Assembly: GCA_036835375.1 (NCBI GenBank)
Contig: DAITMB010000073.1
Location: 1 to 25,578 of the forward strand
DNA length: 25,578 nt
Origin: JANQTF01 sp036835375
GTDB lineage: Bacteria > Bacteroidota > Bacteroidia > J057
Direction of reading: 5' to 3'
Part shown: piece after piece, positions 7,953-14,962 of the stretch
Position numbering within the stretch: the first letter of the stretch is position 1
Layout of the letters: every line of letters starts with the position of its first letter
Program-made: the position numbers and the translations under genes
The notes under the pieces: generated by a model
What the model saw: the letters and a program-made list of their open reading frames with translations, nothing else
Database searches by the model: none
What the model was told of the DNA's origin: nothing

Positions 7953-9062
7953 TTATCCGTGGCGAGGGAGAGGAATTTCCTTTCGCCGAATGACCTCATA
8001 CACTTGTAGCTTATCGCGCTTTCCACGCACTTCGATGGGATCCCACGCCTTGGCCTCGATCAGGTCCGCTGACTTTTGGTAAACACCTTCGCTGATCAAA
8101 ATGGTGTTGGGCGCATCGCGGGTGATGGTCTCAATTCGTTTTCCTGTGTTGACGGTGTCGCCCGTGACGGAATAACTGAGTCTGTCTTCCGAGCCTAGAT
8201 TTCCTGCCACCACAGTGCCACTATTGATCCCGATTCCAATGGACACCTCGCGGCCCAGCGGCCCTCGATAACGTTCATTGAGCACATGGCGCACATTCAT
8301 CATCTCCAGGGCACAGAGCACCGCGTCCCGCTCGCTGTTGGGGGTGGCGATTGGTGCGCCGAAGCAGGCAAATACTTCGTCTCCCACAAATTGGTTCACA
8401 ATCCCATTGTGTCGCTTGACGGCAGCCGTCATCAGGGAATAGTAATCGTTGAGAAAGGTCACGACTTCTCTTGGGCTGAGCTCTTCGCTCATGGGCGTGA
8501 AGCCCCGAATATCACAGAAAAGCACTGTGATTTCCTTGATTTCACCTTCAAAAATGGAAGCTGTACTATTGCTGAGGGCCTTTTCCACTACAGATTCCGG
8601 CACATAGCGCATGAACAACTTCAGGGTGCGCTCCTGCTCCTCTACTTTGTGCTGAAGCTCTGAGAGGAGGCGCTTATTGTGCATCTGGAGCTCATACATT
8701 TGCCGGGCATTCTCGATGGTCATTCGCAGCTCTTGCTCATCCCAAGGCTTGGTGATGTAGCGAAAAATTCGGGCATGGTTGATCACATCAATGATGGCTT
8801 GGGTATCACTGAAGCCCGTCAAAATCATCCGGATCGTATCAGGATAGTCGTTGAGGGTGCGCTCGAGAAATTGGACGCCAGTCATGCCGGGCATTCGCTG
8901 GTCCGTGATGATGAGATTCACAGGATGTTTTCGCAATATCTCCATCCCTTCCTCCCCGCCCAGTGCGGTGTAAATCGTGTAGTCTCGCCGAAATGTCGCT
9001 TTGAAGGATATGAGATTTTGTGGTTCGTCATCCACGTAGAGTATGGCAAAATCCTTGGTCAT
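7953..9062 (-). CDS. Response regulator with class III adenylate/guanylate cyclase domain
   Basis: 369 residues if started at the ATG at 9062 (MTKDFAILYVDDEP), which puts the receiver motif at its usual distance; an ATG at 9107 is possible. Receiver domain, residues about 4-120: acidic pocket D11/D12, phosphoacceptor D54 in TDQRMPGMTG, T82, and K105 in TKPW. A helical linker (about 120-150) leads to a cyclase domain: D184 in LFCDIRGFT and D228 in FVGDEVF are the two metal-binding Asp, and N305 and R309 (VNTGKR) match the transition-state residues. All catalytic positions look present, so it should make a cyclic nucleotide under phosphorylation control. The base-specifying positions read Q224 and S298, not the Lys/Asp of classical adenylate cyclases, so cAMP versus cGMP is open. 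It is the last gene of a cassette, 51 bp after the receiver-kinase gene, and cytoplasmic. Confidence 0.92.
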   Translation of the reverse strand: MTKDFAILYVDDEPQNLISFKATFRRDYTIYTALGGEEGMEILRKHPVNLIITDQRMPGMTGVQFLERTLNDYPDTIRMILTGFSDTQAIIDVINHARIFRYITKPWDEQELRMTIENARQMYELQMHNKRLLSELQHKVEEQERTLKLFMRYVPESVVEKALSNSTASIFEGEIKEITVLFCDIRGFTPMSEELSPREVVTFLNDYYSLMTAAVKRHNGIVNQFVGDEVFACFGAPIATPNSERDAVLCALEMMNVRHVLNERYRGPLGREVSIGIGINSGTVVAGNLGSEDRLSYSVTGDTVNTGKRIETITRDAPNTILISEGVYQKSADLIEAKAWDPIEVRGKRDKLQVYEVIRRKEIPLPRHG

Positions 9063-9113
9063 GAAGGAGGTGGCTGAGGGGACTTGTATATGGGGGGAGT
9101 GTAGCATTCGCAA

Positions 9114-10139
9114 TCATCTATGGGCCGAGTGTGAGGAAATAAGGGGGACTTTTGCGAGAAAATAGCCTCCTACTTCCCCAAATTCGGGGGGATTGGTTCC
9201 CAAAAGCTCATACCTGGACCTGAGATTTGCAAGCCCCACTTTGGTGGAGGGTATAGATCCAGTTCGAGGCTGGAAGTTGTTTTTCACGATAAAAAAATCA
9301 CCTTCTACCAGTAATTCTACCATGAGCGGTTGGGATTTTGAAACGACGTTGTGTTTTACCGCATTCTCTACGAGAAGTTGCAATGTCATAGGAGGCAGTT
9401 GATCTTGCAGACGATGCTCTGGGATGAGCAGATATATTTGTAACGCATTGTCGAAGCGCACCTGCTGCAAAAAGGCATAATGCTTCACAAATGCCAATTC
9501 TTCTTCCAGAGATACCGTCACGGTCTGGCGCAGCTCCAGCACGTAGCGATACACGCCCGTGAGCCGGGTCACAAATTCTTCTGCTACCAGCACGTCCTCG
9601 TGGATGAGGGTACTGAGGGTGTTGAGGCAGTTGAATAAAAAGTGCGGGTTGACCTGATTGCTCAGTGTCTCGAATCTGGACAGGATTTGCTCTTTCTCTT
9701 GTTGTGCGGTTTTGAGGAGGAGCGCCGCTTTGTCCAGATGAAGGCTGCGATTTTCGCGTGCCAGGGCCCAAGCTTCAATGGCCCGGTCGAGCACGAGCTT
9801 GAGGTCCTGAAACACCCAAGGCTTGGTGAGGTATTGATACGCTTGTGCTTCATTGATGGCCATCACGATTGCTTCTACGTCGCTATAGCCCGTGAGAATG
9901 ATACGCTTAGGATCTGGAAATCGCTCTTTGACCTCCTTGAGAAGTTCTACGCCAGTCATCCCTGGCATTCGCTGGTCGCTCACGACCACTGCGATGTCCG
10001 GTTGTTGTGCCAATATTTCCAGTGCTTCGGAGCCACTGCCCGCCGTATAGATGGGATAAGATTTTCGAAATGATGCCCGGAAGGCAGTCACATTCTTAGG
10101 TTCATCATCAGTAAATAGTATGGCTCCGGATGAATTCAT
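9114..10139 (-). CDS. Response regulator receiver fused to LytS-type histidine kinase
   Basis: 341 residues, ATG at 10139. Residues about 5-122 are a receiver: D11/D12, phosphoacceptor D55 in SDQRMPGMTGVELL, T83, and K106 in TKPW. A coiled linker (about 125-158) precedes a His_kinase/LytS-type domain with the H-box LSNQVNPHFLFNCLNTLS (H166), then an ATP-binding domain with N259 in LLVENAVKHN and a G-box VGLANLRSRYELL near residue 300. The usual DNG-type box is replaced by VKNNFQ, which I recall as common in Bacteroidota LytS-like kinases. No transmembrane segment is seen, so it should be a soluble relay protein. LytS-type kinases usually signal to LytTR-domain regulators, and none is encoded in this window. 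The receiver strongly resembles that of the next gene, suggesting duplication. It sits between the sensor kinase and the cyclase genes on one strand. Confidence 0.92.
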   Translation of the reverse strand: MNSSGAILFTDDEPKNVTAFRASFRKSYPIYTAGSGSEALEILAQQPDIAVVVSDQRMPGMTGVELLKEVKERFPDPKRIILTGYSDVEAIVMAINEAQAYQYLTKPWVFQDLKLVLDRAIEAWALARENRSLHLDKAALLLKTAQQEKEQILSRFETLSNQVNPHFLFNCLNTLSTLIHEDVLVAEEFVTRLTGVYRYVLELRQTVTVSLEEELAFVKHYAFLQQVRFDNALQIYLLIPEHRLQDQLPPMTLQLLVENAVKHNVVSKSQPLMVELLVEGDFFIVKNNFQPRTGSIPSTKVGLANLRSRYELLGTNPPEFGEVGGYFLAKVPLISSHSAHR

Positions 10140-10241
10140 GTTGTTGGAAGCGTAGGTGGTATCAGAAGAGGCAGATGATTAAGGGAGCATTAGGGAATGA
10201 ATTAAGATGCACAGTAGTTTGTCTGTCTTTGCATGAAGCTT

Positions 10242-10266
10242 GCCATTCTCAAGGAGGGAGAATGGC
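10242..10266 (-). other. Intercistronic hairpin after the sensor kinase gene
   Basis: Perfect 9-bp inverted repeat GCCATTCTC (10242-10250) and GAGAATGGC (10258-10266) with loop AAGGAGG, extendable by two pairs across a T-T mismatch. It begins 13 bp past the kinase stop, within the 139 bp gap before the receiver-kinase start. There is no T-tract on either strand, so it is more likely an mRNA-stabilising or attenuating structure than an efficient terminator. Confidence 0.5.
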
Positions 10267-10278
10267 TAGTGGCGATGG

Positions 10279-13200
10279 TCAACTTATTTCTGACAGGGCG
10301 GCCTCAGGTTGTTTTTGTGGAAGGGTGATCCGAAATAGTGCACCACCCGAAGGAGAGGAGAGCACCTCAATGTTGCCTCCGTGATTATCGATGATCCCAA
10401 AGGTAATGGACAAGCCCAGTCCGGTGCCTTTCCCAACGTCTTTGGTCGTGAAAAAAGGGTCAAAAATCTTGTTGCGAATATGTTCTGGAATCCCCGGGCC
10501 GCTATCGCCAATGTCAATTTGCACATATTTTTGACCCTGATCAACCCATTCTCTCGTCCGCAAAAAGATGTCGCCAATTTTGCCTTTGCGAAGTTGCGCC
10601 TCGGGTCCTGCCTGCTCTTCCATCGCTTGCACGGCATTGCTCAGGATGTTCAAAAAGACTTGATTCAGCTTGCCCGGCATACACTCAATTTGGGGAATGG
10701 GGCCGAAGTTGCGATGAATCGCAAATCTGTCTTTGATCGAATTACCCAGCAAAGTGAGGGTCGCCTCCAAACCCATGTGGACATCAGCCATTTTAAAAGT
10801 GTCGGTGTCTGAGCGAGAAAACACCTTGAGTCCGTCCACAATTTGCTTGGTGCGCTGCGCGCCTTCTTCGATTCCTTGTAGAAGCAAGGCCATTTCTTCA
10901 AATAGGAAAGGGGCATCAATCTCCATACAATAGGCCTTGAGCGCATCAAGCTGAGGGGCTAGATCTTGCTGAAGGTCAATCTGCTGCAATCGCGCAAACA
11001 GCTCGCGAATTTCTTCGAAGTCACGCTTGAGGGGACTGATATTTCCTTTGACGAAATTGATCGGATTGTTGATTTCGTGAGCAATTCCGGCGGTGAGTTG
11101 ACCGAGAGAGGCCATTTTTTCTGACTCTACCAATTTGGACTGTGCGGATTTGAGTTTACTCAAAGCACTTTCTAGCTCTTGGTTTTTGTCTCCAAGAAGC
11201 TCATGTTGTTCCGCGATGGCTTCTTTTTGGCGCTTCAGCTCGGCAGTCTTTCTGATAATTTCTTTGTGCTGCGCCCAGATCTCTGAGGTGCGCTCATACA
11301 CGATTTTTTCGAGGTGCTCATTTTGGACGTGGAGGCGCTTGGTATTGAGTTTCACTGTGCCGTAAACGAGCAAACCCACGCAGCAGAAGTAGCCTAGAAA
11401 TGCCCATTTGGTGCGGTACCAAGGGGCGTCAATATGGAATGCAAAAGCAGATTCTGCGCTTTCCTGGGCGTAGAGATTGCGCGCTTTCACCCGAAATACG
11501 TAGTTGCCGGGCGGCAGCAAGGTGTAGTCTTTCTTGAACTCTGAGCGCCAAGGTGACCAAGCCTGGTCCCAGCCTTCGAGCAAATAGCTATACTGCACCT
11601 CCGAATCGGACTTATAATAAGGTGCTGCGAAGTGAAAAGTAATCGAATTGTTGTGGTAGGGGAGGGAAGGGGTGCGGTTGTGGGCTGGGGTGAACCCATA
11701 AAAAAGGACCGAATCCGCTCCCGACACCACCTTGCGAATCAGGGGGCGAAAAACGCCTTCTCGCCTCCGCGGTGCGCGGGTATTGAAGGCAAACAGTCCC
11801 TCGGGAGTTCCGATCCAGCCATAGCCCTTGGGACCCGCATACACTTCGCCCCAAACCTCAAGATCTGCCAGCTCTTTGAGCGACACGGAGTCGCGGAGGT
11901 ACTTGCCGGTGCCATCGGGGATCGCCAGTTCCAGCCAGCGCCTGTTTTCTTGATAGCGCTCGACCCAGAGCCGTTGTTCTGCATCTTCTACTGCCCGCAG
12001 CACCCCGTAAGGCTGGTCGGGCCCCGAAATTCCGATGACTGTCTCTGGTACAAAAGCATTCGCAGTGGTGTCGAAAATCCAAATTCCCCGCTCCGTCGCG
12101 ACAGCTACGTTTCGTTGCCAGGAAAAAATCCCTTGTGGAGTCGGGAAATCCGAAGGCAGTCTAAAAACTTGGCTGGACTTTACGCTGGTGCTGTCTATTT
12201 TTTTGCTGGAAGGCTGGAAAAGGTAGCGCGTCATCACCTGTGGATTGAGCACCTCTTGGAGCCAAAGTTCTCCCTGCGCGGTCTCGACCAGATTGCCGAA
12301 GCGTCCAGAAATTCGGAGGCCATCGTCGGGAAAGATCCATGACTTGCCGTCATGCATGAGGGTTTCGAGGCCGGACATGGCCGACAATGTGAAAATATTG
12401 CCGGGATACTGTCGGGAAGGCAGCAGCTTGAATACCCCAATGGCTCCGGGCACCAACACCGCATTCAATCCTTCGATTTCATACAGACCTCGAACTGTTG
12501 TCACCAGCAGCCGATTTTTTCCACCGGCATAGGCTTCTACCAGATTCCAGGACTCAGTAGAAATTCCTTCCACGGGCCAGAATCGGTTTTTATCCAGCAT
12601 GTACACCCCTAGTGTAGTGGAGGCGTAAAGCCTCCCTTGAAAGTACCTCGCAGAGAACACAATGCCTTTGAGACCAGAAGATTCATTCCATTGGGTGATC
12701 GGGGCAGATATATCCACTCGTGAGATGCCCTTGGAGAGGGCCAGCCAGAGGGTCCCCTGGCGATCTTGGTAGGTGCCAAATACAAGGTTGTCCTGCAAAC
12801 CGACCTCGTCGGTGAGGTGAATAGATGCTTCTCCTTTGGATGAAAGAAGATGCAGGCCTGCCTTGACGGTAGTGACTCCGATGCGGCCATCACGCAAGCG
12901 AAAAAGTCCACTGAAAACTTCCTCCTCCAAGAGCTGATCAATCTCAGTTTTCCAGGATTCCACGCGCATTCGACCTTCAGTCATCTGTACCAGCACAAAG
13001 CCTTTTTTGTTGTCAAATGCGAGAAAGCTATCATTGCCAAGGTCTGTCACTGCCAGGAATCGATAGCCTTGCAACTGTTCCGAGCCTGGGATTTCTACAA
13101 AATGTGATTCTTCCCAGCGGAGAAGACCTTCCCTCGAATTTTGTACCCAAAGCTTTTCTCCGAGTAGAAACATGGTGTTTTGTCTGCCGCTATGCGTCAC

Positions 13201-13686
13201 CGGAAAGTGCAGCAGCGAGTCTCCAGTCCAGCGGTAAAGCTGTCCTTCGTCATTCCCCCGAAACCACGCACCTCGCTTGGTGCCCAACACTTGGATCTGC
13301 TCGGGCAATTGATGAAATGTCGTGTCGAGCAGCGGAAGGAGCGATTGATAGATGAGCCTACCGAGGGAGTCTGGTGCCAAATAGCCCATTTCGGTGAGTC
13401 CTGATACATACACCTGGCCGAGGCTATCGACGCCGAGGGACCGGACGGGTGTGCCATTGGGCAGGGGGAACAGTCGCCAGTGAACGCCATCATACTCCAG
13501 CACCCCGCGATAGTTGGCGAAATACATGATCCCTCGGCCATCCTGTACCACGTCATAATTAGCGGAACTGGCTTTGTATTCCCGCGGCTTGTCGTTCTGG
13601 ATGAAGGGGATGCCGGATGGTTGCCCCCAACTGAGTGAGAGGAAGGACATCAGCCCAAGGAGAGCGAACCACGTTTTATGAAGCAT
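10279..13686 (-). CDS. Beta-propeller sensor histidine kinase (Y_Y_Y domain, HisKA, HATPase)
   Basis: 1135 residues, ATG at 13686. A signal peptide (MLHKTWFALLGLMSFLSLSW, cleavage near WGQ) is followed by a long periplasmic region with propeller-like repeats (for example DGRGIMYFANYRGVLEYDG, DRQGTLWLALSKGISRVD, GPKGYGWIGTPEGLFAFN) up to about residue 640. Residues about 669-755 are a Y_Y_Y domain (YSYLLEGWDQAWSPW, LPPGNYVFRVKARN). One membrane helix spans about 761-778, then a coiled coil (790-855). HisKA carries H870 in AGIAHEINNP, and the ATPase has N1017 (ILSNAVQAM), GDSGPGIP with D1061, and GTGLGLS. It stops there: no C-terminal receiver or AraC domain, unlike full hybrid two-component systems of Bacteroidota. 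It probably senses a periplasmic ligand, with the two downstream receiver proteins as likely phosphotransfer targets (inference). The ligand is unknown. Confidence 0.93.
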   Translation of the reverse strand: MLHKTWFALLGLMSFLSLSWGQPSGIPFIQNDKPREYKASSANYDVVQDGRGIMYFANYRGVLEYDGVHWRLFPLPNGTPVRSLGVDSLGQVYVSGLTEMGYLAPDSLGRLIYQSLLPLLDTTFHQLPEQIQVLGTKRGAWFRGNDEGQLYRWTGDSLLHFPVTHSGRQNTMFLLGEKLWVQNSREGLLRWEESHFVEIPGSEQLQGYRFLAVTDLGNDSFLAFDNKKGFVLVQMTEGRMRVESWKTEIDQLLEEEVFSGLFRLRDGRIGVTTVKAGLHLLSSKGEASIHLTDEVGLQDNLVFGTYQDRQGTLWLALSKGISRVDISAPITQWNESSGLKGIVFSARYFQGRLYASTTLGVYMLDKNRFWPVEGISTESWNLVEAYAGGKNRLLVTTVRGLYEIEGLNAVLVPGAIGVFKLLPSRQYPGNIFTLSAMSGLETLMHDGKSWIFPDDGLRISGRFGNLVETAQGELWLQEVLNPQVMTRYLFQPSSKKIDSTSVKSSQVFRLPSDFPTPQGIFSWQRNVAVATERGIWIFDTTANAFVPETVIGISGPDQPYGVLRAVEDAEQRLWVERYQENRRWLELAIPDGTGKYLRDSVSLKELADLEVWGEVYAGPKGYGWIGTPEGLFAFNTRAPRRREGVFRPLIRKVVSGADSVLFYGFTPAHNRTPSLPYHNNSITFHFAAPYYKSDSEVQYSYLLEGWDQAWSPWRSEFKKDYTLLPPGNYVFRVKARNLYAQESAESAFAFHIDAPWYRTKWAFLGYFCCVGLLVYGTVKLNTKRLHVQNEHLEKIVYERTSEIWAQHKEIIRKTAELKRQKEAIAEQHELLGDKNQELESALSKLKSAQSKLVESEKMASLGQLTAGIAHEINNPINFVKGNISPLKRDFEEIRELFARLQQIDLQQDLAPQLDALKAYCMEIDAPFLFEEMALLLQGIEEGAQRTKQIVDGLKVFSRSDTDTFKMADVHMGLEATLTLLGNSIKDRFAIHRNFGPIPQIECMPGKLNQVFLNILSNAVQAMEEQAGPEAQLRKGKIGDIFLRTREWVDQGQKYVQIDIGDSGPGIPEHIRNKIFDPFFTTKDVGKGTGLGLSITFGIIDNHGGNIEVLSSPSGGALFRITLPQKQPEAALSEIS

Positions 13687-13915
13687 GCCGAAAAATTGTT
13701 GCAGATGGCCGCATTATACGGATATTTTTACTGATCAAGTCGAAGCTACCCTTTCCTCATAGCCTTCGCCAACCCAGACCAATCGGGGTAGTAAGCGGAG
13801 GACTTTGCTAGTGACTTCAGGCTATTATGAAAGTTGCCAAAGCCATAGGTTGGAATCACCGTGGGGAATGTGTTTTTTAGCACCCTACAATTAACGTAGA
13901 TCGCAGTTGCAGTAC
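13687..13915. promoter_or_regulatory. Divergent upstream region of sensor kinase and mlaE-like gene
   Basis: This 229 bp gap must hold the promoters of both divergently transcribed genes. I can point to no clean Bacteroidota -33/-7 pair (TTG with TAnnTTTG). An AT-rich run next to the kinase start contains TATAAT on the minus strand, but with a poorly spaced upstream element. No operator-like long dyad is evident. Confidence 0.35.
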
Positions 13916-14647
13916 ATGTTGTTTCATATTGGTCGCTTTTTTCTTCTCATGGGGAAGATGTTTCGCAACTTGGAGCGATTTAAGATCTATTATCACCTCA
14001 CCCTTCAGGAAACCAACTCCTTTATCTCAGGGTCTTTGCTGATTGTTGTGGTGATTTCTACCTTCATTGGGGGAGTATCGACTTTACAAACTGCCTACCA
14101 GCTGACTTCCAGCCTCATTTCGAGGTCCATCATTGGCTCAATCGTGTCAGTGACCATGCTGCTCGAATTGTCGCCCACCGTCGTGATGTTTGTGATTGCT
14201 GGACGTCTCGGCTCCAAGATCGCCTCCGAAATCGGGACCATGCGGGTCACGGAGCAGATTGATGCGCTCGAAGTCATGGGCGTGAATTCTACTGCATACC
14301 TCATTTTGCCCAAAGTCATTGCCGGGCTCATCACGATCCCGGTGCTTGTTACCGTTTCTGCTTTTTTAGGACACTTTGGCGGCATTACGGCGGGCCATTT
14401 GACGGGGGCAGTCACCGCGACGGAGTTTTCGCAAGGCTTGAGGGATTATTATGATCCCTTTCAGGTGGTCGTGATGTACACCAAGGCATTCACTTTTGGG
14501 ATCATCATCACCACGATTTCTTGCTACCAAGGCTATTATACCAAGGGCGGTGCGCTGGAAGTCGGGACTTCCAGTACGAGGGCAGTGGTATTTTCTTGCC
14601 TCGCGATGGTCGTAGCCGATTACCTGATTGCGGAAATTTTGCTCTAG
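13916..14647 (+). CDS. mlaE: MlaE-family ABC transporter permease (lipid transport)
   Basis: 243 residues from the ATG at 13916 (MLFHIGRFFLLMGKMF); a TTG at 13907 is a weaker start. An amphipathic N-terminal segment (FRNLERFKIYYHLTLQE) precedes about five membrane helices. Diagnostic family stretches are LLELSPTVVMFVIAGRLGSK, ASEIGTMRVTEQIDALEVMG, NSTAYLILPKVIAG and CYQGYYTKGGALEVG. MlaE proteins form the membrane core of MCE-type transporters, moving phospholipids between inner and outer membranes with an MlaF ATPase and an MlaD-type MCE protein. The neighbouring genes are a divergent kinase and, 315 bp downstream, a macroglobulin, so the ATPase and MCE subunits must be encoded elsewhere if this permease works. 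The family assignment is firm; that the substrate is phospholipid follows from the family. Confidence 0.92.
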   Translation: MLFHIGRFFLLMGKMFRNLERFKIYYHLTLQETNSFISGSLLIVVVISTFIGGVSTLQTAYQLTSSLISRSIIGSIVSVTMLLELSPTVVMFVIAGRLGSKIASEIGTMRVTEQIDALEVMGVNSTAYLILPKVIAGLITIPVLVTVSAFLGHFGGITAGHLTGAVTATEFSQGLRDYYDPFQVVVMYTKAFTFGIIITTISCYQGYYTKGGALEVGTSSTRAVVFSCLAMVVADYLIAEILL

Positions 14648-14962
14648 GTTGTGTAACGCCAAGTAATACTGCTAATTCGCCTTGGTCCATTTATTCAAAT
14701 GGTTCCATTGTGCCGGATTCTCGCTCAAGGGTTTGAGCATCTGCTCTAGCGGATGAATGTGGAACGCTGGCCACTGCCAATCCCTTTTATAAGATGAAAG
14801 TCTGGATTAGCTGTATATATTTTTACAAAGCGGATCTTCTCCCAATGGCTGCGAATATTCACTTATCACATTCTGTCATTTGTGACTTTTCTACTTTACC
14901 TTGAGATTCGAATCCGCTGATCGTCTTTCCCGCTTGTCTGAACTTTTCAATCCCCTTTTCTC
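14648..14962 (+). other. Intergenic region between mlaE-like and macroglobulin genes, with two small hairpins
   Basis: 315 bp without a gene. Two short perfect inverted repeats follow the mlaE stop: CCATTT/AAATGG (14687-14702, loop ATTC) and GCTCAA/TTGAGC (14723-14738, loop GGGT). Neither has a good T-tract, so termination of the permease transcript here is only possible. The downstream half is AT-rich (TATATATTTTT near 14814) and probably contains the macroglobulin promoter, though no clear -33 element pairs with it. A GATTCGAATCC string near 14905 resembles a tRNA T-loop but has no surrounding cloverleaf. Confidence 0.4.

Noticed and set aside
11632..12342. Long plus-strand frame (236 codons) opposite the sensor kinase
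   Set aside because: It lies wholly inside the well-supported kinase gene on the opposite strand, and its translation has no domain features.
13687..13740. TATAAT-like box upstream of the sensor kinase as a sigma70 promoter
   Set aside because: The candidate TTGATC upstream is only 14 bp away, and the housekeeping sigma factor of Bacteroidota uses a different -7 element.
14687..14738. Two small hairpins as a terminator for the mlaE-like gene
   Set aside because: Stems are only 6 bp and no T-tract follows, so they are noted within the intergenic entry but not called as terminators.
14900..14920. GATTCGAATCC resembles a tRNA T-loop
   Set aside because: The flanking bases do not form a T-stem, and no acceptor, D or anticodon arms fit around it.
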